Positions 55,561-64,000 of a stretch of DNA of 64,000 bases are shown here, piece by piece (the first letter of the stretch is position 1; the number at the start of each line of letters is the position of its first letter). Below the pieces are notes generated by a model. The model was given only the letters and a program-made list of their open reading frames with translations, was not told the origin of the DNA and did not search any database. Source of the DNA: Paracoccus sp. MKU1 (lineage in GTDB: Bacteria > Pseudomonadota > Alphaproteobacteria > Rhodobacterales > Rhodobacteraceae); NCBI RefSeq assembly GCF_001447385.1, contig NZ_LLWQ01000141.1, positions 38,523 through 102,522 of the forward strand, read 5' to 3'. The position numbers were made by a program, and so were the translations under genes.

Positions 55561-57231
55561 TCAGAGCCGGTCGCGCCAACGGTTGACCAGCGGATAGCGG
55601 CGGTCCAGCCAGAAGGCTTTGGTCGAGATGCGCGGCCCCGGTGCGGCCTGGTAACGCTTCCACTCGCTGCCATAGAGCAGGGTCTCGACCTTCTTGACCG
55701 TCTCGGGCTCGAAGCCCTGGGCGACCAGGTCCTTGAGCGCCAGGTCCTTCTCGACCAGCCCTTCCAGGATCGCGTCCAGCACCTCATAGGGCGGCAGGCT
55801 GTCCTGGTCCTTCTGGTTCGGGCGCAGCTCGGCCGAGGGCGGCTTCGAGATGATCTGCGGCGGGATCACCTCGCCCGCGCGGCCCAGCATCCAGTCGCGG
55901 TGGTTCCGGTTGCGCCAGCGGCAGGTTTCGAACACCCGGGTCTTGTAAAGATCCTTGATCGGGTTGTAGCCGCCGGCCATGTCGCCATAGATCGTGGCAT
56001 AGCCGACCGCGACCTCGGACTTGTTGCCGGTGGTCAGCAGCAACTCGCCGAACTTGTTCGACAGCGCCATCAGCATGACGCCGCGCAGGCGGGACTGGAT
56101 GTTTTCCTCGGTCGCGTCGGGCTGGGTGCCCGCCATCAGATGCGCCAGGGCATCGCCCACCGCGTCGCGGGCGCCCTCGATATGCACGGTGTCCAGCCGC
56201 GTGCCCAGCCGTCCCGCGCAATCGGCGGCATCGTCCAGGCTGGCCTGCGAGGTGTATTCGCTGGGCAGCATGACGCAGCGCACGTTCTCGGGGCCGATGG
56301 CGTCGCTGGCGATGGTGGCGACCAGCGCCGAGTCGATGCCGCCCGATAGCCCCAGCACCGCCTTGCGGAACCCGGATTTGCGCATGTAGTCGCGCAGGCC
56401 CAGCGTCATGGCGCGATAGTCCTGTTCCCACTCGTCGGGCTGGTGGTCCATGCGGCCCGGCACCGCGCGCCAGCCGGCCGACGTCCGGGTGAAATCGACA
56501 TGGGCCAGCATCTCGTCGAAGGGGGCCAGCTGCATGACCTTGACCACGCCGCCATCCTCGCCCGGGTTCAGCACGAAGCTGCCGCCGTCATAGATCTGGT
56601 CGTCCTGCCCGCCGACCGAGTTCAGATAGATCAGCGGCAGGCCGGTCTCGACCACGCGGGCAACCATATGGCCCATGCGCAGGTCCAGCTTGCCCCGGTG
56701 ATAGGGGCTGCCGTTCGGGACCAGCAGAATTTCGGCGCCGGTCTCGGCCAGGGTCTCGCAGACCTCGGGCCACCAGGCGTCTTCGCAGATCGGGCTGCCG
56801 ATGCGCAGCCCGTCCAGGCTGTAGGGTCCCGAGATCGGCCCGACATTGAACAGCCGCCATTCGTCGAAAAGCTGCTTGTGCGGCAATTCGTGCTTGAGCA
56901 CCCGCGCCACCACCCTGCCGCCCTTGAGGATCCAATAGGCGTTGTAAAGCCGGTCCTCCTCGGCATAGGGGCCGCCGATGCCGATGGCGGGGCCGTCCAC
57001 GCAGTCCCGCGCCAGATCGACGATATGGGCCATGGCCTCCTGCGTGAAGCCGGGTTTCAGCACCAGGTCCTGGGTCTGATAGCCGGTGATGAACATCTCG
57101 GTCAGGGCCAGCAGGTTGGCGCCGGCCTCGCGCGCCTTGGCCCAGGCCTCGCGTGCCATGGCGGCATTGCCGGGCAGGTCGCCCACGATCGGATTGAGCT
57201 GTCCAAGGGTGATGCGGAACGTGTCGGTCAT
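55561..57231 (-). CDS. nadE: NAD+ synthase, glutamine-hydrolysing
   Basis: This 556-residue two-domain enzyme makes NAD+ from nicotinate adenine dinucleotide. The N-terminal amidase (nitrilase fold) has LTEMFITGY, LKHELPHKQLFDE (catalytic Lys region), and SPICEDAWWPE (catalytic Cys). The C-terminal ATP-pyrophosphatase domain has the P-loop LGLSGGIDSALVA. The length fits the glutamine-dependent class. It completes local NAD metabolism together with pncA-pncB. Confidence 0.96.
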   Translation of the reverse strand: MTDTFRITLGQLNPIVGDLPGNAAMAREAWAKAREAGANLLALTEMFITGYQTQDLVLKPGFTQEAMAHIVDLARDCVDGPAIGIGGPYAEEDRLYNAYWILKGGRVVARVLKHELPHKQLFDEWRLFNVGPISGPYSLDGLRIGSPICEDAWWPEVCETLAETGAEILLVPNGSPYHRGKLDLRMGHMVARVVETGLPLIYLNSVGGQDDQIYDGGSFVLNPGEDGGVVKVMQLAPFDEMLAHVDFTRTSAGWRAVPGRMDHQPDEWEQDYRAMTLGLRDYMRKSGFRKAVLGLSGGIDSALVATIASDAIGPENVRCVMLPSEYTSQASLDDAADCAGRLGTRLDTVHIEGARDAVGDALAHLMAGTQPDATEENIQSRLRGVMLMALSNKFGELLLTTGNKSEVAVGYATIYGDMAGGYNPIKDLYKTRVFETCRWRNRNHRDWMLGRAGEVIPPQIISKPPSAELRPNQKDQDSLPPYEVLDAILEGLVEKDLALKDLVAQGFEPETVKKVETLLYGSEWKRYQAAPGPRISTKAFWLDRRYPLVNRWRDRL

Positions 57232-57362
57232 GGCGCTTCCTTACCGGATCTTGGCCCCGTTGATAGGCGACGGCGCGGCAAAGGAAAAGTCGGGCTTTGC
57301 GCTGGGACACCCCTTGCGATAAACCGATGCCAAAAGCAGCAACGAGGCGGAGTGCAGCACCC

Positions 57363-58826
57363 ATGAAGGCAGCCCTTGTCGCCTGCGCGGTGATCCTTGC
57401 CGGCGCGGGCATGGCCGGCGCGCAGGCGGTCATCACCAAGCAATATGACGACGGCGGCGTCTACGAGGGCACCTTCCGCAACGGCAAGCAGCACGGGCGC
57501 GGCACCTACAGGCTGCCCTCGGGCTACGAATATGCCGGCGACTGGGTCGAGGGCGAGATCCTGGGTCAGGGCGTGGCGAAATTCCCCAACGGCTCGGTCT
57601 ACGAGGGCGCCTTTGCCCGCGGCAAGCCGCATGGCAAGGGCAAGATCACCTATGCCGATGGCGGCAGCTACGAGGGCGACTGGCTGGACGGCCAGATAAC
57701 CGGGCAGGGCGTGGCGCATTACGCCAACGGCTCGGTCTACGAGGGCGGTTTCGTTAACGCGCTGCATGACGGCAAGGGCGTGCTGACCCAGCCCAACGGC
57801 TATCGCTACGAGGGCGACTGGAAGGCCGGGGTCAAGGAGGGCTTCGGCAAGATCACCTATCCCGACGGCGCCAGCTATGAAGGCGAGATGAAGGCGAACC
57901 AGCGTTCCGGCCAGGGCAAGCTGACCATGGCGGATGGGCTGAACTACGAGGGCGGCTGGTCGGCGGGACAGATGGCCGGGCAGGGCAAGCTGACCCAGCC
58001 CTCGGGCGACCGCTACGAGGGCCGCTTCGCCAATGGCAAGCGCGAGGGCAAGGGCGTCGCCACCTATGCCAACGGCGACCGCTACGACGGCGATTTCCGC
58101 GCCGACAAGCGCTGGGGCGTCGGCACCTTCACCGGCACCGACGGCTATGTCTATACCGGCGACTGGGTCGAGGGCCGCATGGAAGGGCTGGGCCGCATCA
58201 CTTACCCCGACGGCTCGGTCTATGAAGGGGCGCTGCTGGCCGACCTGCCGCATGGCCGCGGGCTCATCACCTATCCTGACGGTGCCAGCTATGACGGCGA
58301 ATGGGTCGCCGGCGTGATCGAGGGGCAGGGCGTCGCCAGATACGCCAATGGTCTGATCTACGAGGGTGGCTTCAAGCGCGGCCGCAACGAGGGGCAGGGC
58401 CGGATGACCTATCCCGACGGCTATGTCTATAACGGCGCCTGGCGCGACGGGCAGCGGCACGGCCAGGGGCAGGCGACCTATCCCGACGGCACGACCTATG
58501 ACGGCTCCTTCGTGGACGGGCTGCGCCATGGCAGGGGCCGGCTGATCGCGCCGGACGGCTTCCGCTACGAAGGCAGCTGGAAGGAGGGCGAGATCGACGG
58601 CGAGGGCGTCGCGACCTATGCCAATGGCGACGTCTATACCGGCCATTTCGTCATGGGCAAGCGGCAGGGTGCGGGGGTGATGCGCTATGCCACCGGCCAG
58701 GTCGCCTCGGGCGAGTGGGAGGACAACCGGCTGGCCAGGCCCGACGAGGGCGCGGAGCCCGAGGGTGCCGTCCCGCCCGAAGCGGTGGTGCCAGAGGAGC
58801 CTGGCGAAGGGGCGGCGGCGCGGTAA
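57363..58826 (+). CDS. Exported MORN-repeat protein (18 repeats)
   Basis: This 487-residue protein has signal peptide MKAALVACAVILAGAGMAG followed by about 18 consecutive 23-residue MORN repeats, from about residue 33 to 450. The consensus is YEGxWxxGxxxGxGxxxYxDG. The DNA shows the same 69-base period without strict identity, so the repeats are old. The tail is Pro/Glu/Ala-rich. MORN proteins often bind membranes or act as elongated scaffolds; this one is probably periplasmic. The ATG at 57363 has GGAG upstream; an in-frame ATG 12 codons earlier is possible. Confidence 0.9.
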   Translation: MKAALVACAVILAGAGMAGAQAVITKQYDDGGVYEGTFRNGKQHGRGTYRLPSGYEYAGDWVEGEILGQGVAKFPNGSVYEGAFARGKPHGKGKITYADGGSYEGDWLDGQITGQGVAHYANGSVYEGGFVNALHDGKGVLTQPNGYRYEGDWKAGVKEGFGKITYPDGASYEGEMKANQRSGQGKLTMADGLNYEGGWSAGQMAGQGKLTQPSGDRYEGRFANGKREGKGVATYANGDRYDGDFRADKRWGVGTFTGTDGYVYTGDWVEGRMEGLGRITYPDGSVYEGALLADLPHGRGLITYPDGASYDGEWVAGVIEGQGVARYANGLIYEGGFKRGRNEGQGRMTYPDGYVYNGAWRDGQRHGQGQATYPDGTTYDGSFVDGLRHGRGRLIAPDGFRYEGSWKEGEIDGEGVATYANGDVYTGHFVMGKRQGAGVMRYATGQVASGEWEDNRLARPDEGAEPEGAVPPEAVVPEEPGEGAAAR

Positions 58827-58991
58827 GGGCCATCCATGGGATGGAGGCGATCCGTGAGCGTCGCAGGAGCGATCGAACCAGGCGGTCTTTCAAACCCCGC
58901 GGCAGGTCCTGTTATGTTGCCGGGCCGCCTCTCCAGCAGAAAATGAAAAGGCCTGGCTAATGGCCCGAACGTTGCGCGCCTGAAGCCATCG

Positions 58992-59861
58992 CTACTCCAC
59001 CACCTGCACCGTCGCGCTTTCCGGCCAATGCGCGAAGGGCAGCACCCTGCCATCCCGGCGGCTTTGCGCCACGAGGTCCAGATCGACCTCGGCCTTGACC
59101 CAACCGGGCACGTCCATCAGCCCCTCGGCCAGCACGCCGCTTTCCGGCCACAGCCCGTCTGGCGGCGCGTAGATTGCCGCGGTGCCGCGGTTCTCATCGA
59201 TGGCCGGGTTCCAATCCACATCGCCTACCGTCGGCGCCTGCACGACGACGCATTGGCTTTCCAGCGCCCGGGCCATGGCGCCGATGCGGACCCGGTTGAA
59301 CCCCGCCACCGTGTCCGTGCAAGAGGGCACCAGCACCACCTCGACCCCCGTCTCGGCCAGCACCCGGCCCAGCAGCGGAAACTCGCTGTCATAGCAGATC
59401 AGCACCCCCAGCCGCCCCACGGGTGTGTCGAAGACCCGCAGGCCCGGCGCGCCGACCACATCCCAGTCCTCGCGCTCGAACCGGGTCATCACCTGCTTGT
59501 CCTGATGGCCGATCCGCCCCCCGGGTCCGAACAGCACCGCGCGGTTGACCGGGCGCGGCCCGTCGAAATACGGCCCCGAGGCGGCAAGGATATGCACCCC
59601 ATGCTGCGCCGCCAGCTCCGCATGCAGCGCGTCGCGCGCCGCCTCGTGCCGGGCGACCTCGTGCAGCGAGGCTTCCAGATCGCCCGCGACCTCGCGCCCG
59701 CCCAGAGAGGCCAGCTCCATCGCGCCATATTCGGGAAAGACCAGCAGGTCGCAATCGGCGGCCTCCTCGACCCAGGCGGCGATCTTGGCGCGATAGGCGT
59801 CGAAATCCTCCAGCCAATCGAAGGGATAGGCCGCGGCGGCAATCTTCACGATTCGGCTCAC
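58992..59861 (-). CDS. Carbon-nitrogen hydrolase (nitrilase superfamily)
   Basis: This 289-residue amidase-like enzyme has the catalytic triad Glu in VFPEYGAME (about 44), Lys in GHQDKQVMTRFE (about 120), and Cys in LICYDSEFP (about 154). The start is a GTG that overlaps the GNAT gene's stop (GTGA); no ATG is well placed. The substrate is unknown. It is the last gene of a coupled three-gene unit with a GNAT and a SnoaL-like protein. Confidence 0.9.
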   Translation of the reverse strand: MSRIVKIAAAAYPFDWLEDFDAYRAKIAAWVEEAADCDLLVFPEYGAMELASLGGREVAGDLEASLHEVARHEAARDALHAELAAQHGVHILAASGPYFDGPRPVNRAVLFGPGGRIGHQDKQVMTRFEREDWDVVGAPGLRVFDTPVGRLGVLICYDSEFPLLGRVLAETGVEVVLVPSCTDTVAGFNRVRIGAMARALESQCVVVQAPTVGDVDWNPAIDENRGTAAIYAPPDGLWPESGVLAEGLMDVPGWVKAEVDLDLVAQSRRDGRVLPFAHWPESATVQVVE

Positions 59862-60439
59862 AGGGTTTTCATCCAGAATTGCAGGGGCTTGCGGGTCGGC
59901 GTGTCCTCGCCGATATCCTTCCATTCGAACTCAGCCATCACGCCGGGCAGGGGGGTATAGCCGCGCTTGCGCCAGAACCCGTCCAGCGCGCGATAGTCCT
60001 GCGGGTGCAGCGGGTGATCCTCGGGCCGGACCACGCGGCAGAAGGCGCTGTAGCGGCGGCCGAGCGCGCGGCCCTGTGCCTCGCGCCCGTCGAAGAAGGC
60101 ATGGCCCAGGCCGCGGCCGCGATATTCGGGCAGCAGCACCGATTCGGCGCAATAGAAGATCTCGTCCAGCCGCTCGGGCCGGCCCGCGAAGGCGGCGGCG
60201 AAATCCTTCGCGTGATCCTCCATCGGCGCGCCGGTGGCGGCGCCGATCATGCGTTCGCCGTCCCAGGCCGCAACCACCACCGCGCCGGGCGACTGATAGG
60301 CGCGCAGGTAGTTGCGCTCATATTCCAGGTCGCCGTCATAGAGATAGGGCCAGTCGCGGAACACCGCGATGCGCAGCCGCGCCAGATCGTCCAGCGCGGC
60401 GGCGACGGCCTCTCCGGTCAGGGTCTCGGTGCGGATCAC
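59858..60439 (-). CDS. GNAT-family N-acetyltransferase
   Basis: This 193-residue acyltransferase has the acetyl-CoA-binding motif A in ESVLLPEYRGRGLGHAFF (about 98-115), with the Arg/Gly-x-x-Gly loop RGRGLG. It is coupled at both ends: the 4-base overlap with the SnoaL-like gene at 60436-60439 and with the hydrolase gene at 59858-59861. Acetyltransferase plus amidase side by side suggests acylation and deacylation of one small molecule; the substrate is unknown. Confidence 0.87.
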   Translation of the reverse strand: MIRTETLTGEAVAAALDDLARLRIAVFRDWPYLYDGDLEYERNYLRAYQSPGAVVVAAWDGERMIGAATGAPMEDHAKDFAAAFAGRPERLDEIFYCAESVLLPEYRGRGLGHAFFDGREAQGRALGRRYSAFCRVVRPEDHPLHPQDYRALDGFWRKRGYTPLPGVMAEFEWKDIGEDTPTRKPLQFWMKTL

Positions 60440-60861
60440 GCCGAGACCTGCCCCGAAACCTCTCCCAAGACCTGCTGCGTCCAGTCGGCGAGGTTGTAAT
60501 AGGTCGTCACCCGCGCGATCTTGCCGTCCCTGATGGTGAAGAAGGCGCCGGCGGGCAGGACGTACGTCTGGCCCTTCGCCTCGGGCAGGCCCTCGTCGGT
60601 CGCCAGATAGGTGCCGTTGACCACGAATTCCGCCGCCGCGCGGTCGCCCGCCTCATTGGCGAAGATCACCATGTCGGTCAGCTCCTCGCGATAGCTGCGG
60701 GTCATATGGGCGTTGAACTCGGCGAATGCCGCCTTGCCGCGGCGGATGCCGCCTTCGTTGACGTGATGCTCGACCTCGTCATGCAGGTAGCCCAGCATCT
60801 CGTCGGTGCGGCCGGCGTTGAAGGCGTCGTAATAGGCGGCGATCAGGGCCTTGGTATCCAT
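60436..60861 (-). CDS. SnoaL-like/NTF2-fold protein
   Basis: This 141-residue small alpha+beta barrel protein has the usual SnoaL/ketosteroid isomerase-like order: YYDAFNAGRTDEMLGYLHDEVEHHV, then GKAAFAEFNAHM and GAFFTIRDGKIARVTTYYNL. It may be an isomerase, hydrolase or binding protein. It is the first gene of the coupled trio. AGGAGG lies just upstream of its ATG. Confidence 0.86.
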   Translation of the reverse strand: MDTKALIAAYYDAFNAGRTDEMLGYLHDEVEHHVNEGGIRRGKAAFAEFNAHMTRSYREELTDMVIFANEAGDRAAAEFVVNGTYLATDEGLPEAKGQTYVLPAGAFFTIRDGKIARVTTYYNLADWTQQVLGEVSGQVSA

Positions 60862-60983
60862 CGGAACCTCCTTGTTTCGACCCCTCTAGCGCGCGCGGCG
60901 CGCCGCGTCACCTCCGCCCTTTGGCGGAGAGCTCAACCCTCCTCTGGTTCTGACGCATCGTTTCCATCCGTCCCCCCCCTTTT

Positions 60984-61661
60984 TCACTCTTCTGTGCTGT
61001 TTGGTGGGACTCTGAGGATTTCCTCGTGCATTGCGATGGCCTCGTCGAGGTTTTGGTGGAGGGTTAGGCGGCCCTGGTGGAGGACGGCGCCCATGGTGCA
61101 CATGTTGCGGATCATTGGCATGGAATGGCTGACCACGATGGCCGAGGAGCGGGCCATGCGCTCGGCGAAGACGCGCTGCGACTTGGCGCGGAAATTGGCG
61201 TCGCCGACGCTGGTCACCTCGTCGACCAGATAGGTGTCGAAATGGATGCCCATCGAGGTGCCCATCGCCAGCCGCGAGCGCATGCCCGAGGAATAGCTGC
61301 CGAAGGGCTGGTGGTAATGCTGGCCCAGCTCGGCGAAATCGGCGACGTAATCGATCAGCTCGTCGGTATCCACGCCGTAGATGCGCGCCACGAAGCGCAC
61401 GTTCTGCGCCCCGGTCAGCTCGGGGTGGAAGCTGCCGGAAAAGCCCACCGGCCAGGAGATGGTGCCGTCCGACAGCACCCGGCCCGAACTGGGCGAGACG
61501 GTGCCGGCGATCATCCTGAGCAGCGTCGACTTGCCGGCGCCGTTGCGGCCCAGCAGCGCCACCGAGGCCCCGGTCGGGAACTCGGCGCTGATCCGGTCCG
61601 CCACCAGCGTCCTGCGGCCCTTGAGCCGATAGAGCTTGGTCAGGTTCTCGAGCCGGATCAT
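60984..61661 (-). CDS. kpsT: Capsule polysaccharide ABC exporter ATPase (KpsT-like)
   Basis: This 225-residue ATPase has Walker A GRNGAGKST (about 38-46) and a YSSGMRSRLAMG signature, Walker B TYLVDEVTSVGD, and the switch His in VVSHSMPMIRN. The SSGM signature, lacking the usual SGGQ, and the short length fit the KpsT/ABC-2 polysaccharide exporter group. It follows the KpsE homologue with a 4-base gap. It pairs with the KpsM homologue, which lies on the opposite strand beyond kpsE. Confidence 0.9.
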   Translation of the reverse strand: MIRLENLTKLYRLKGRRTLVADRISAEFPTGASVALLGRNGAGKSTLLRMIAGTVSPSSGRVLSDGTISWPVGFSGSFHPELTGAQNVRFVARIYGVDTDELIDYVADFAELGQHYHQPFGSYSSGMRSRLAMGTSMGIHFDTYLVDEVTSVGDANFRAKSQRVFAERMARSSAIVVSHSMPMIRNMCTMGAVLHQGRLTLHQNLDEAIAMHEEILRVPPNSTEE

Positions 61662-61665
61662 CGCG

Positions 61666-63372
61666 CTAGCGGCGGTCGCGGACGCTGTAATAGACCAGCA
61701 CCAGGATCGACCAGCCGGCCAGCAGCATGCCGGTGATCATCGCCCAGAGCCAGGGCCGGTTCGGCTCGGTCGAGCTTTGCGCCACCTTGGGCTCGATATG
61801 GGCGGCCAGGTAGCGCGCCTGGCGCTGCGCCTCGGCCAGCGCCGTCTCATAGGCGATGCGGGCCGAGCGATAGGCGCCCTCGGCGAATTCGCGGTCCACG
61901 GCGAGCTTTTCGTATTCCGCCATCAGCTGGGCATAGCTCTCGCCGGCCGGGCCCTGGCCCTCGGCGCCGAACTTGGCCCGCTCGGCGTCGATCAGCCGGC
62001 GCAGGGCGTCGATCTTCTGCTGCGACTGGGTGACGCGGTGGTCGGTGGGCTGGGCATTGTCCAGCAGCAGGTCATGGGCGACCAGCACCTCGGCCAGCTG
62101 TGCCTGCAAGCCGCTCAGCACCCCCATCTGCCCGGCCAGGTCCGCCTCGGGATCGACGATCTGCGAGCGCATGCGGAAGGCGGTCATCGCCTGGCGGGTC
62201 TCGGTCAGCTCGGCGCGGGCCTTGTCCAGCTCGGCCTTGGCCAGCCGGGTGGCGTCGTCCTGGGCGATGGTCGAGAGCTGGTTGATCTTGTCCGAGCTTT
62301 CCTGGAACACCGCGGCGGCGATCTCCTGCGCGTCCTGGGCGGTGAAGGCGCTGATCTTCAGGGTGATGAGCTGGGTGGTGCTGTCGTAGAGCACCTTGAC
62401 CTGGCGCTGCCAGTAATCGGTCAGGTCCTCGACATGGTCCTCGGGGTCGAAGGCGAAGACGAAGTCGTGCGGCCAGGCGCGCGCGAAGCGGGCGCGCAGG
62501 TCGAGCCGGGCGTCGATCCGTTCGACCATGTCCTGGCTGCGGATGTATTCGTAGAGGATGTCGGTATCCGAGGCGCCGCCGGCGCCGGTCAGCGGCGCCA
62601 GCCCGCCCAGCAGGTCGATCGAGGGGGTGGACTGTTCCTTGCGCACCGAGAAGCCGACGGTCGAGACATACTGGTCCTCGGCGCGCAGCCAGAGATAGCC
62701 GGCCCAGAGCAGGCTGGGCAGCAGCACCAGCGCCAGGAACGAGCCCAGGATCAGCCAGTGCCGGGGCCGCGGCTCGGCGATGCCGACGGGCGGGCGCAGC
62801 GGCTCGGCCGGCAGCGGCCGCGGCGCCGGCTGGGCCACGGCCTGGCCCATGGGCTTGACCGGGATCGGCTGGCCCGGCGGGCGCGGCTGGGCCTGGGGCG
62901 GCTGCGGACCCTGCGGGCCCTGCGGGCGCAGGGCGGGAGGCGGGGGATTGCCCGGGGCCATCGGCCGCTGCGGCGCCGGCTGGCCGGGCTTCGGGTCCTG
63001 CTGCTGGCCCTGCGGCGGCCGGGGCTGGGACGGGCGCGGCGGCTGTTGCGGTTTCTGGCCCGGTTTCTGGCCCGGCGCGGCGGCCTGGGCCGCGGGTTTC
63101 TGCCCCGGCGGGCGCGGCGGCTCGGCGCCCAGGCCCTGCTGGGCCTGGAACGGGCGCTGCGGCCCGGCCTGGGGCGCGGCCCGGGAGGCCCGGGAGGCGG
63201 GTCCGGGCGCGGCGGGCGCGGCTTGCGGCGTGGCGCCTGCGGCGGCCTCCGCCGGCGCGGCCCGGGATGCCGGGGCCGGGGCCGTGGCGGGGGCCGGGGC
63301 GCCTTGCGGCCTTGCGGCCGGCTGGGCCGGCTGGCCGGCCTTGCCGCCGGGCGGTGTGGAGGGGCTGGTCAC
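61666..63372 (-). CDS. kpsE: KpsE-like capsule export protein with long Pro-rich N-terminus
   Basis: This 568-residue inner-membrane periplasmic-adaptor protein has a first transmembrane segment at about 208-228 and a second near 540-560. The central periplasmic region has coiled coil (about 385-520). Residues 1-200 are an unusually long cytoplasmic stretch rich in Pro, Gln, Ala and Gly. The start is GTG, confirmed because an in-frame TAA lies just upstream (around 63394). It would link the ABC exporter to the outer-membrane channel. Confidence 0.88.
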   Translation of the reverse strand: MTSPSTPPGGKAGQPAQPAARPQGAPAPATAPAPASRAAPAEAAAGATPQAAPAAPGPASRASRAAPQAGPQRPFQAQQGLGAEPPRPPGQKPAAQAAAPGQKPGQKPQQPPRPSQPRPPQGQQQDPKPGQPAPQRPMAPGNPPPPALRPQGPQGPQPPQAQPRPPGQPIPVKPMGQAVAQPAPRPLPAEPLRPPVGIAEPRPRHWLILGSFLALVLLPSLLWAGYLWLRAEDQYVSTVGFSVRKEQSTPSIDLLGGLAPLTGAGGASDTDILYEYIRSQDMVERIDARLDLRARFARAWPHDFVFAFDPEDHVEDLTDYWQRQVKVLYDSTTQLITLKISAFTAQDAQEIAAAVFQESSDKINQLSTIAQDDATRLAKAELDKARAELTETRQAMTAFRMRSQIVDPEADLAGQMGVLSGLQAQLAEVLVAHDLLLDNAQPTDHRVTQSQQKIDALRRLIDAERAKFGAEGQGPAGESYAQLMAEYEKLAVDREFAEGAYRSARIAYETALAEAQRQARYLAAHIEPKVAQSSTEPNRPWLWAMITGMLLAGWSILVLVYYSVRDRR

Positions 63373-63454
63373 GGGCAGGTGCGCTTTCGCTGGTTTACCT
63401 TTCGGCCGCAGTTGTTACATATTGCCGCCCGTCCAGACCAGCGTTTGCGTTCAC

Positions 63455-64000
63455 ATGTCCGATACCGCCCCGGAAATTCGCCCATCCCCGGGCCAGCCCG
63501 CCCCGGCCCGCCGGCCGCAGCGCCCGTCCCGCAACGGGCCGCGGCTGCGGATGCCGCGCACCGTGGTGGCGCTGATGCTGCGCGAGATGGCGACCACCTA
63601 CGGCCGTTCGGCGGGCGGCTATGTCTGGGCGGTGCTCGAGCCGGTGCTGGGCGTGGCGCTGTTGTCGGTGCTGTTCAGCCTGGCGCTGCGCAGCCCGGGG
63701 CTGGGCTCGAACTTTCCGCTGTTCTACGCCACCGGCTACCTGTCCTTTGCCATGTTCGCCCATCTGGCCAACCGGACCGCCGCCGCGATCCGCTATTCGC
63801 GGCCCTTCCTGGCCTATCCCAGCGTGACCTTCGTCGATGCGCTGCTGGCGCGGGTGGTGCTGAACACGCTGACCCATGTCGCGGTCATCGCCATCGTGAT
63901 CGGCGGGATCTTCGTGATCTACCAGCTGCCGGGTCCGGTGGACATGGCCTCGGTCTTCGAGGCGCTGCTGCTGCTGACGCTGCTGGGCAGCGGGGTGGGG
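63455..64000 (+). CDS. kpsM: Capsule polysaccharide ABC exporter permease (KpsM-like), 3' end outside window
   Basis: This ABC-2-type permease is cut off by the window end. The visible part opens MSDTAPEIRPSP, has a basic stretch (RRPQRPSRNGPRLR) and then MPRTVVALMLREMATTYGRS followed by GGYVWAVLEPVLGVALLS, the family's N-terminal amphipathic helix and first membrane segment. At least three more hydrophobic segments follow. It is divergent from kpsE and kpsT with 82 bases between, so kpsM and kpsT are not cotranscribed here. Confidence 0.87.
   Translation, partial: MSDTAPEIRPSPGQPAPARRPQRPSRNGPRLRMPRTVVALMLREMATTYGRSAGGYVWAVLEPVLGVALLSVLFSLALRSPGLGSNFPLFYATGYLSFAMFAHLANRTAAAIRYSRPFLAYPSVTFVDALLARVVLNTLTHVAVIAIVIGGIFVIYQLPGPVDMASVFEALLLLTLLGSGVG

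Noticed and set aside
60920..60990. C-rich tract and T-rich stretch before the KpsT stop as a terminator
   Set aside because: No inverted repeat of useful length pairs across the tract.

Overview
The window reads as chromosomal DNA of a high-GC alphaproteobacterium of the Rhodobacteraceae, most like Paracoccus. This is inferred from the strong GC bias at third codon positions, phosphatidylcholine synthase, the serB/serC/serA arrangement, a Hint-domain secreted-type protein, the Anbu operon and the two-domain malic enzyme. No rRNA, tRNA, insertion sequence, prophage or CRISPR array was found. Genes are densely packed, often with 4-base ATGA or GTGA start/stop overlaps.

Layout. 1-24913 is mostly housekeeping: two cell-wall enzymes, a peptide-type solute-binding protein, Pcs, the serine pathway (serB divergent from serC-serA), a metallophosphatase, a Na/Pi cotransporter, HspQ, a STAS/anti-sigma kinase pair, the four-gene ATP-grasp/alpha-E/transglutaminase/Anbu operon, MutS, an unusual exported hydratase-like protein and a four-gene ABC importer.

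24923-47976 is an exopolysaccharide locus: a WecG/TagA transferase, a Wzy-like polymerase, GT4 and GT2 glycosyltransferases, an ExoY-type phosphoglycosyltransferase, an SGNH hydrolase, a CpsD-like ATPase, a Wzz-type chain-length protein and a Wzx-type flippase. Embedded in it is a tightly coupled four-gene natural-product operon (27330-39869): a KS-AT-KR-DH-ACP-TE polyketide synthase, a GT2 glycosyltransferase, an NRPS-like protein (formyltransferase, C-domain remnant, adenylation domain interrupted by a luciferase-like monooxygenase, carrier) and a phosphopantetheinyl transferase. The adenylation code points to glycine. The simplest model is a formyl-glycine loading module that feeds one reducing PKS; the product is released by the TE and possibly glycosylated or attached to the polysaccharide. 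This is the most interesting system in the window.

47977-60861 returns to metabolism: malic enzyme, an outer-membrane beta-barrel, TrhO, NAD salvage and synthesis (pncA-pncB, nadE), a Hint-domain protein, an 18-repeat MORN protein, and a coupled SnoaL/GNAT/nitrilase trio. 60984-64000 holds a capsule-type ABC exporter: KpsT and KpsE homologues on the minus strand, and a divergent KpsM that runs off the end of the window.
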